DNA of 42,333 nucleotides from JACMRI01 sp043778625. Lineage in GTDB: Bacteria; Bacteroidota; Bacteroidia; UBA4408. Location: assembly GCA_043778625.1 (NCBI GenBank), contig JAYWFU010000146.1, forward strand, positions 1 through 42,333, given 5' to 3'. Under the pieces are notes generated by a model. The model was not told the origin of the DNA. It did no database searches and worked only from the letters and a program-made list of their open reading frames with translations. Below are positions 35,790 through 42,333 of the stretch, one piece after another; within the stretch, counting starts at the first letter, position 1; each line of letters begins with the position of its first letter. The position numbers and the translations under genes were made by a program.

Positions 35790-36893
35790 ATGAACGTACC
35801 TTTTTTAGATTTAAAAAGCATTAACAAAAACTATCAAACCCAACTTGTACAACAGTTAAACAACGTAATTGATTCAGGTTGGTTTATTATGGGAACTCAA
35901 CTTACGGAGTTTGAAAAACAGTATGCACAATTTAACGCAACGCAACATAGTATAGGTGTAGGTAATGGCTTAGATGCTTTGGTGCTATCGCTCAAGGCGT
36001 TAGGAGTGGGCGAGGGCGACGAAGTTATTGTGCCGTCTAACACTTACATAGCAAGCTGGCTGGCGGTATCGTATGTGGGAGCAACCGTTGTACCTGTAGA
36101 GCCTAATTTAGCTACTTACAACATTGATGTAAGATTAATTGAACAACATATTACGCCCAAAACCAAAGCCATAATGCCCGTAAACTTGTACGGGCAAGCT
36201 GCCGAATTGGAGGCTATAATGGCACTGGCCACCAAACATAACTTAGTAGTGGTAGAAGATAACGCACAAGCACAAGGCGCCACCTGCAATGGTAAATTAG
36301 CAGGGAGTTTTGGCCATGCTAATGGCACAAGTTTTTACCCTGGTAAAAACTTAGGTGCATTGGGTGATGCAGGTGCTATAACTACTAATAGCGATGCTGT
36401 GGCGCACAAAATAAAAGTGTTGCGCAACTATGGGTCGCAACAAAAATATTACAACGAAGTAAAGGGTTATAATTCTCGTTTAGATGAATTGCAGGCTGCT
36501 TTTTTGAGTGTTAAATTACCTCATTTAACTGCCGAAAATAATGCCCGTGTAGCCATAGCTAACAATTATTTACAACAATTAGCTAATGTAGGCGATGTTG
36601 TACTTCCTGCGATAGCAAAGGGTTGCACGAGCAACTATCATTTATTTGTAATACGAACATCTAAACGCAACGAGTTACAAACTTACCTACAAGCCAATGG
36701 TATTGGTACTGTTATACACTATCCCGTGCCACCCCATAAACAGCAAGCCTATGCCGATTGTGGTTTTACCGAAAATCAATTTCCAATAGCCACATTAATA
36801 GCTGATACCTGCCTATCGTTACCAGTATATCCTGGTATGAAGGCTGAGCAAATAAATTATGTGTGCGCTACTATACAACAATTCTATGCCTAA
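35790..36893 (+). CDS. PLP-dependent sugar aminotransferase (FdtB/QdtB, DegT family)
   Basis: A 367-residue DegT/DnrJ/EryC1 enzyme. It aminates C3 of the dTDP-3-keto-6-deoxyhexose, using glutamate as donor. The start at ATG 35790 gives MNVPFLDLKSINKNYQ, typical for the family. The PLP lysine is Lys186 in SFYPGKNLGALGDAGAI, and Asp157 in VVEDNAQAQGA binds the pyridine nitrogen. RNYGSQQKYYNEVKGYNSRLDELQAA is the usual substrate loop. It forms an operon with the ketoisomerase and acyltransferase. Its last 8 bases overlap the start of the GT2 gene. Confidence 0.92.
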   Translation: MNVPFLDLKSINKNYQTQLVQQLNNVIDSGWFIMGTQLTEFEKQYAQFNATQHSIGVGNGLDALVLSLKALGVGEGDEVIVPSNTYIASWLAVSYVGATVVPVEPNLATYNIDVRLIEQHITPKTKAIMPVNLYGQAAELEAIMALATKHNLVVVEDNAQAQGATCNGKLAGSFGHANGTSFYPGKNLGALGDAGAITTNSDAVAHKIKVLRNYGSQQKYYNEVKGYNSRLDELQAAFLSVKLPHLTAENNARVAIANNYLQQLANVGDVVLPAIAKGCTSNYHLFVIRTSKRNELQTYLQANGIGTVIHYPVPPHKQQAYADCGFTENQFPIATLIADTCLSLPVYPGMKAEQINYVCATIQQFYA

Positions 36894-37815
36894 ACTATCC
36901 ATAATAATTCCGTGTTATTACAACGGCGAAAATATTCCTATTACTAAAGAACGTTTGTTGCACAACGAAACATTGTTTACTAACGATGTTACGTTTGAAT
37001 ACGTAATGGTAGACGATGGTTCAAAAGATAATACGTTAGAAGAACTTATTAAATTTAAAGACGAAAATCCTAACAAAGTTAAGGTAGTAAAATTGGCGGG
37101 TAACGTAGGTTCGTACAACGCAATACTAGCAGGTATGCACCACGCCACAGGCGACTGCTGTGTAGTAATAGCCGCTGACTTACAAGACCCACCCGAACTA
37201 ATGGTAAAAATGTACGAACATTGGCAACGTGGCATTAAGCTCGTAGTGGGCAACAGAGCCGATAGAGAGGAGTCGTTTTTTCAAAAAGCATTTTCAAACA
37301 CGTATCATGCCATGATACAAAAATTTGCACTGTCCAACATTCCTGACGGTGGTTTTGATTATGTGTTTTTTGACAAACAATTAAAAGACGATGTAGTAAA
37401 GATTAACGAAAAAAATACCAACACCCTGTACCTATTAGCGTGGCTTAACTACGATATGGTGTGCATACCTTACACTCGTGTAAAGCGAGAGGTGGGCAAA
37501 TCGCGCTGGACACTGCAGAAAAAAATAAAACTATTTATCGATTCTTTTATTTCGTTTTCGTATGCACCGCTCAAGTTCATATCTATAGTAGGTATTGGCT
37601 TGGGGTTGTGTGCATTTTTATATAGTTTATTTATTATTGTAATGCGCCTTACGGGGCATATTGATGCTGGAGGTTGGTCGAGTTTAATGGTAGTGATATT
37701 ATTTGTATCCTCGTTTCAAATGATAGGCTTAGGTATAATAGGCGAATATGTGTGGCGCAACTTAGAAGCAAGCCGCAACAGACCTGTGTATGTAATAGAC
37801 AAAATTTATGAATAA
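36886..37815 (+). CDS. GT2 glycosyltransferase, GtrB/DPM1-like
   Basis: A 309-residue membrane-bound glycosyltransferase. ATG 36886 (MPKLSIIIPCYYNGENIP) is inside the last codons of the aminotransferase. The GT-A core has VMVDDGSKDNT and VVIAADLQDPPELM, with the Asp-x-Asp-type metal site. Two C-terminal membrane segments follow (~230-255 and ~265-290, ending IGEYVWRNLEASRNRPVYVI). Such proteins load one sugar onto undecaprenyl phosphate for use by GT-C enzymes at the outer face of the membrane. This fits the flanking DUF2079 and other membrane proteins. The next gene overlaps by 8 bp. Confidence 0.9.
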   Translation: MPKLSIIIPCYYNGENIPITKERLLHNETLFTNDVTFEYVMVDDGSKDNTLEELIKFKDENPNKVKVVKLAGNVGSYNAILAGMHHATGDCCVVIAADLQDPPELMVKMYEHWQRGIKLVVGNRADREESFFQKAFSNTYHAMIQKFALSNIPDGGFDYVFFDKQLKDDVVKINEKNTNTLYLLAWLNYDMVCIPYTRVKREVGKSRWTLQKKIKLFIDSFISFSYAPLKFISIVGIGLGLCAFLYSLFIIVMRLTGHIDAGGWSSLMVVILFVSSFQMIGLGIIGEYVWRNLEASRNRPVYVIDKIYE

Positions 37816-39766
37816 GACAACACGACACCAATTTATTAATACTAATCCAGTGCAAATTCTATTAATAGTATTTGTGTTTTTGTATAGCTTTTACAACGTA
37901 CTATTTAACGTAAAACCCTATCCTAGTGGGTACTGTGCCGAATATGTACTTACTACCGAAGCTATTGTTAATCATGGTAGTACGGATATTCGCAGCCAAG
38001 ATTTTGAAAGCTTTAAAACAAACTACGCTTTAAATGATACATGGGATAACACGGACACAAGTGAGTTTTTTGATGGATACAGTACTTTTTTCAAACAAGA
38101 TACCTTAGCCTTTGGCGATTACTACAAAGGTATTTATACTGCTACTAATGGTTTACACTACGCAAGCCATAGTACAACATTAGCCTACTTAAATACGCCA
38201 ATGTTGCTGCTAATAAAAGCGCTAGGGCAAAACCCAATATACAGCATACCCTTAACTAATGTGCTGTGTATTATACTGGTGCTAGCATTACTATTATTAA
38301 TTGGTAATTATAGTTTGTTAACGCACTGCATTACTGCATTAAGTTTTTTATGTTCAGCTATTATGTGGTATAGTGGTTGGTTAGGTGCTGAGGTTTTTGT
38401 AATGTGTGGTGTAACCGCAGGGCTTTGGTTGTACTTACACAGTTACAGATATTGGGGGCTTGTAAGCATTGCTATAGTGTCTACACAAGCATTACCATTA
38501 ATTATAATACTCATAGTATTATGCGTACATAATTTATATGTAACTAAATTTAATAAAAAAACAATTGGAGTAATATCCCTTTTATTACTACTTACAGCGT
38601 TGCCATGGATTATTTATTATACTCATTTTAATACATTAAACGTATTGGCTTACACCAACTACAGCACTTGGGAGCTTGTAAGTGCAGGGCGTGTGTTTAG
38701 TCTTTTATTTGATTTAAATCAAGGAATTATTATTACTATACCTTTGGTGTTAGTATTTTATATAGTACTGTGGGCAAAAAGTACTATTGACTTCTTACGC
38801 AAAAAAAGCACAGAACCATTTCACGTTATTTTTCCTATAGCTGTGCTTGTACTTATGGTAATTATAAGCACAAGTGCTGATTGGAATCAACCACAGCACG
38901 TAATAAACAGCTACGCTACCTACCCAAGCCTACTTATACTTACGCATTGCCTCTATTGGTTAAACAATTTGCAAATAAGTACTGTAGCTAAAACAGTACT
39001 ACAAGTTGTGTTGTTAGCATCGCAAGCGGCTACTACACTTAACCATAGCGTAAAAGAAAAAGGTGCTTGGGGCGATGGTAACAAATTTAAACCCATGGCA
39101 GAGTGGGCAATGTATAATTGTAACGATTGGTACAACCCCGACCCCGAAATATTTATAGAGCGCTTGCCTAATAATAGTACGCAACAAAACATAGCTACCT
39201 ACGTAAATGCTAATGGCGAAGTATATAAAATAGCTATAAATACTAACGACCTAAATAGCTTAAAATTAATAGGATTGAACGATGTGCAAATTAGCAACAT
39301 TACTCCCTGTATTGTTAAAGCGGGCTATCAGTTTACTACGTTTAATAACACTACAGCAACCCATACACTTTATACTAACTGGGGATATATTAACCGTAAG
39401 GATATTGTAACTCACTTAGACAGCGGTACTATTGCTACTATTGAAGCACGTTATGTAATGATAAAATACATTAACGAGATACAACAGCTAATAATAGGTA
39501 TGCGTAATGATTCCGTTATATATGCTCAAATAGTAGAGAAAGCAAAATTGCGTAATGCAGCTGTGGAGGGAGTGTTGGTGGCAGATGCTATATGGATACT
39601 ACAACCGCCTGCTAAAGCTATTAGTGCACAACAACTAATAGATAAACTAATTAATACCCCTGAAATATACTCTGAAATAGTACAAAAAAGCCAAGAACGC
39701 AAAGCCCCAGCAGGCGATGTAGTAATAGCCGATACTAAATATATATTAGGATTACCTCCTCAATAA
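37808..39766 (+). CDS. Large membrane protein with repeated C-terminal tail
   Basis: A 652-residue protein. The first ~410 residues have about ten membrane segments and an early soluble loop (SGYCAEYVLTTEAIVNHGS and FDGYSTFFKQDTLAFG), resembling GT-C transferases, but I cannot name a family. A periplasmic domain follows (~410-545). The last ~110 residues carry two similar helical units of ~42 residues. One reads NDSVIYAQIVEKAKLRNAAV then VADAIWIL; the other reads TPEIYSEIVQKSQERKAPAG then IADTKYIL. This unit (x-W/Y-x-x-I/V-x-x-K-A, then a DA-Y pair) is seen at the ends of other Bacteroidota proteins. It overlaps the GT2 gene by 8 bp. Confidence 0.75.
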   Translation: MNKTTRHQFINTNPVQILLIVFVFLYSFYNVLFNVKPYPSGYCAEYVLTTEAIVNHGSTDIRSQDFESFKTNYALNDTWDNTDTSEFFDGYSTFFKQDTLAFGDYYKGIYTATNGLHYASHSTTLAYLNTPMLLLIKALGQNPIYSIPLTNVLCIILVLALLLLIGNYSLLTHCITALSFLCSAIMWYSGWLGAEVFVMCGVTAGLWLYLHSYRYWGLVSIAIVSTQALPLIIILIVLCVHNLYVTKFNKKTIGVISLLLLLTALPWIIYYTHFNTLNVLAYTNYSTWELVSAGRVFSLLFDLNQGIIITIPLVLVFYIVLWAKSTIDFLRKKSTEPFHVIFPIAVLVLMVIISTSADWNQPQHVINSYATYPSLLILTHCLYWLNNLQISTVAKTVLQVVLLASQAATTLNHSVKEKGAWGDGNKFKPMAEWAMYNCNDWYNPDPEIFIERLPNNSTQQNIATYVNANGEVYKIAINTNDLNSLKLIGLNDVQISNITPCIVKAGYQFTTFNNTTATHTLYTNWGYINRKDIVTHLDSGTIATIEARYVMIKYINEIQQLIIGMRNDSVIYAQIVEKAKLRNAAVEGVLVADAIWILQPPAKAISAQQLIDKLINTPEIYSEIVQKSQERKAPAGDVVIADTKYILGLPPQ

Positions 39767-39803
39767 AAGTAGTTAACACCTAGTTTATTTTAAAATTAAA
39801 AAT

Positions 39804-41255
39804 ATGATACAAACTAAACAATTTAATTTTTGGGCCCCGCTTATTATATTATTAATACTCTGTTATTTTTCGCTGTTTCATCAGTTAGCAAAACAACCTA
39901 TTAATATGTGGGATGAAGCTAGTTATTCTTTAAATGCCCAAGAAATGATAGAGAGAGGAAACCCTATAGAAGTTTATCTCTTAGGTAAGCCTGACTTATA
40001 TAACTCCAAACCACCATTGGCAATATGGTGTATGGCAGGATGTATTAAAATTTTGGGATTTAATGAACTGGGTGTTAGAATGGCCTCTGCTATTTTTGCA
40101 CTTTTAACTGCCTTATTACTTTGGATAATTGGAATAAGAATAGTTAAAAACAATTGGATAGCCTTAACACTTCCTTTAGTACTAATAAGTAGCTTTGGTT
40201 ATGTAGGTTGGCATACGGCTCGCACTGGAGATACTGATGCTGCTCTGGCATTTTAGGTTTTATTGCAGTCTATATTAATATTGGCATACACACATACACA
40301 ATCATTAAAAAAAGCCCAACTCTATTTAATACTATTTGGTTTTGCTTTTTCTTTTGGTTGCTTAACTAAGGGGATTGCAGGTATAACTGCTATACCTGGT
40401 ATTTTGGCATGGTTAATTTACAATGGTAAATTAAAATCAACTTTATACAATAAGGGATTTTACATTGCTTTATTATCGTTTTTGATACTTGTTATAGGAT
40501 ACTATTGGTTAAGAGGACATTTAACGCCTGGTTATATTAACGCAGTTTTAGAAAATGAAATTTTAGGACGATTGAAAAGACAAGATTTTTTAAATCAAAA
40601 AAGTTTGCCTTTTTATTTTTATTTTGAATGTATGATTACTCAAGATAGGTTTTATACTTGGATTTTGATATTACCACCTAGTATTTTTTATATTCTTACA
40701 CAAAAAGCAAGTGTTACAAAAAATGCAGGAGTGTTTTTCACATTCATATTTTTTAGCGTTGCAATTTTATTAGCTATATCTCGCACAAAACTAGAATGGT
40801 ACGATGCACCGCTTTACCCCTTAATGGCAATAATTATAGGGCTTTCGGTTTTTATGTTGATAAACGATACAAATAACAAAAAAGTAATGGTGTTATTTGC
40901 TTACATTTTTTGTTTTCCTTTTTACAAAATAATTTTAAATAATGATAGTGTTATTAAAGGAACAACGCTGGGTAATTTTATTACTGAAATAAGGGGGAAT
41001 AGCAAACATAAAAAAGACCATATCTACATTATTAATTCTGATGCAAATTTTACTGTAAATTTTTATTGTAAAAAAGATTGTGTTGATGGTAATAGTAGCG
41101 AAATAATTACACAAGATTCAAATTTATTAGGTGCAGGAAGCTACATTCTTACTGAAAAATATGCTAGAGAGGTAGATGTAAATAATATATTTAATTTAAC
41201 TCTAGTACATCGTAATGAGCAATGTGCCTATTATAAAATTATAGGTAAAAAATAG
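39804..41255 (+). pseudogene. GT-C (ArnT/PMT-like) glycosyltransferase with in-frame amber codon
   Basis: A single reading frame of 483 codons interrupted by TAG at 40254-40256 (codon 151). Upstream are the GT-C marks INMWDEASYSLNAQEMIERG with the catalytic-type Asp-Glu, and SKPPLAIWCMAGCIKILG. The protein then reads HTARTGDTDAALAF, stop, VLLQSILILAY in the same frame. Relatives have Trp at this point (remembered pattern), so TGG to TAG is the simplest change. After the stop, TKGIAGITAIPGILAWL and a soluble C-terminus remain intact. A restart at TTG 40263 is possible but unlikely to give activity. This would make the last glycosyltransferase of the operon non-functional unless the stop is suppressed or is a base-call error. 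Confidence 0.8.
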
Positions 41256-41314
41256 GAGCATTGCCCATTATAATTATTGAGTTACATAGTAAATACAACT
41301 AGTATCACCTTCAC

Positions 41315-42139
41315 TTAACGTAAGCTAAAAGATACAGGCAAGTTAAACTGCACGCGTACTTTTTTACCATTTTGCCTGCCAGCTATCCATTTAGGCATAC
41401 CTTGCACTACACGTGTAGCTTCGTTAGCCAAGCCAGCACCGCCTTTAACACCTTGTAAGGTTGCTACGCTGGTAATACTTCCGTCAGTCTCTACCACAAA
41501 GGTTAAAAACACTTTGCCGCCAATATTGTTTTCTTTTTCAAGTTGAGGATACTGTATTTTATCGCCAAGGTATTTCATCATTTCAGCTTCTCCTCCAGGA
41601 AATTCGGGCATTTGCTCAGCAATACGCATTGGCGGTTCTTCCTTAGGTTGTTCTTCAATAATTAGTTCAACTCCACCACCATTACCTGTGGGCAAAAAAT
41701 TAGATGCTCCGTCGCCATCAGTTCCCACAGCTACTACAGTTCCTATTTGTTTATCTTTTTTATCCTCCTCGGTAGGTGGCAATTCATCCTCAGGTACCTC
41801 GGTATCAATAACAATTACAGGCGGTGTAACTTTTATCATCTCTACTTTTTCGGCAGGTGCCATTTCAATCGGGTGGTCATCTAATTTTTTATTTTCTTCA
41901 ATTTTTGGAGTAATATCTACTATAGTAATTATATCGTTTATTGTGGCGGGAGGCACATCGCTAAATGCCATTACTATACGTGGCACTATTATTAATACTG
42001 CACCCATGGCAAGGGTAATTAGTAGGCCCCACAGCGTGTTACGGCTTTGATTTTGGCGCAATACATACGCTCCGTAATTTTGGTTACGACCTTCAAAAAT
42101 GAGTTCTACCCACTGTTTGTCAAAAACATTTGTTTCCAT
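41315..42139 (-). CDS. Energy transducer TonB
   Basis: A 274-residue TonB-type protein. The N-terminus is cytoplasmic (FEGRNQNYGAYVLRQNQSR, a Bacteroidota TonB mark), with a membrane segment at ~33-58. An acidic, Pro-rich periplasmic spacer follows (DTEVPEDELPPTEEDKK). The C-terminal TonB domain (~180-274) contains PEFPGGEAEMMKYLGDKIQYP, GKVFLTFVVETDGSI and RVQFNLPVSFSL. It couples the proton-motive force through ExbB/ExbD to outer-membrane receptors such as the barrel at 28.8 kb. ExbBD are not in the window but could lie beyond the right edge. It converges on the glycosyltransferase. Confidence 0.93.
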   Translation of the reverse strand: METNVFDKQWVELIFEGRNQNYGAYVLRQNQSRNTLWGLLITLAMGAVLIIVPRIVMAFSDVPPATINDIITIVDITPKIEENKKLDDHPIEMAPAEKVEMIKVTPPVIVIDTEVPEDELPPTEEDKKDKQIGTVVAVGTDGDGASNFLPTGNGGGVELIIEEQPKEEPPMRIAEQMPEFPGGEAEMMKYLGDKIQYPQLEKENNIGGKVFLTFVVETDGSITSVATLQGVKGGAGLANEATRVVQGMPKWIAGRQNGKKVRVQFNLPVSFSLR

Positions 42140-42247
42140 TTTGATTGATTATTTAAGGGTTAATTGATTTGTTGAATGATGAATTGATAGCGATTGTAAA
42201 TAATTCAATAGTTCTTTGGGCTGTATAAGGCATTACTGATTCTTACG

Positions 42248-42330
42248 TAGTTCCCTGAGTTTTCATCGAAGGGACGTATATTAGTAAAAAGTGCTTGCAC
42301 TCGTCCCTTCGATGAAAACTCAGGGAACTA
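42248..42330. repeat. 29-bp-arm inverted repeat (REP pair) at the right edge
   Basis: Arms 42248-42276 and 42302-42330 are perfect reverse complements around a 25-nt loop, which itself holds a 5-bp stem (AGTGC/GCACT, 42290-42301). Each arm contains TCCCTGAG and CGAAGGGA, a small inverted pair typical of Bacteroidota REP elements of the CCTTCG/CTCAGGG kind. It lies upstream of tonB. It might end a transcript from beyond the window. Confidence 0.8.
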
Positions 42331-42333
42331 GCA

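Noticed and set aside
36859..36885. Nine-residue extension of the GT2 protein
   Set aside because: It lies inside the aminotransferase frame and starts at a GTG; ATG 36886 begins the conserved MPKLSIIIPCYYN.
1..42333. CRISPR array, tRNA or rRNA genes
   Set aside because: I saw no regularly spaced direct repeats and no cloverleaf or rRNA-like conserved stretch, though I could not run a dedicated search.

Overview
The window is AT-rich chromosomal DNA from a member of the Bacteroidota, most likely a Chitinophagales/Sphingobacteriales-type gliding-lineage bacterium. The evidence is two type IX secretion (T9SS) cargo proteins, one with a type A and one with a type B sorting tail; a GLPGLI protein next to a TonB-type outer-membrane barrel; the DUF4295 ribosome-associated peptide beside rpmG; bacillithiol biosynthesis (bshB1); and promoters of the Bacteroidota TTTG-N19-TAnnTTTG type. 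The exact genus cannot be read from the sequence.

Layout. 1-1117: decayed DDE integrase/transposase with a 28-bp perfect palindrome beyond its 3' end. 1136-8312: T9SS FG-GAP protein, LysM glucosaminidase, an AddB-like PD-(D/E)XK nuclease and a double-SRPBCC protein. 8313-10950: the accessory region. It holds a MITE-like deleted insertion sequence with 16-bp inverted ends, two genes with paralogous N-termini, a lipoprotein, REP-like GC-rich repeats at gene ends, and one frameshifted gene. 10977-20131: uvrA; a detached nuoE-nuoF pair with a small lipoprotein gene between them; DUF4295 and rpmG with a textbook promoter; a tRNA methyltransferase; and a SprB-repeat adhesin. 20196-27057: pgk, a DivIC/FtsB-like protein, alaS, an M23 peptidase, a PKD lipoprotein and bshB1. 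27270-33215: a sensor kinase with a duplicated sensor module, outer-membrane barrel plus GLPGLI, and an ankyrin protein. 33302-41255: a surface-polysaccharide locus with a DUF2079 membrane protein, three enzymes for a dTDP-3-acylamido-3,6-dideoxyhexose, a GtrB-like GT2, a large membrane protein and a GT-C transferase broken by an in-frame amber codon. 41315-42139: a TonB energy transducer. The right edge carries a 29-bp-arm inverted repeat.

How the genes work together. The polysaccharide genes are tightly packed with overlaps and read as one operon. FdtA/QdtA-like ketoisomerase, aminotransferase and acyltransferase make the 3-amino sugar. The GT2 probably loads a lipid carrier, and the GT-C membrane proteins may transfer the sugar at the envelope. 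TonB, the barrel/GLPGLI pair and the two T9SS proteins form the outer-membrane and secretion side. I did not find a CRISPR array, tRNA or rRNA. I see no complete, convincing new defence or mobile system. The most unusual material is the 8.4-10.4 kb accessory patch, where repeats and gene ends are intermingled, and a set of three gene breaks, two of which sit exactly at A AAA AAA heptamers.
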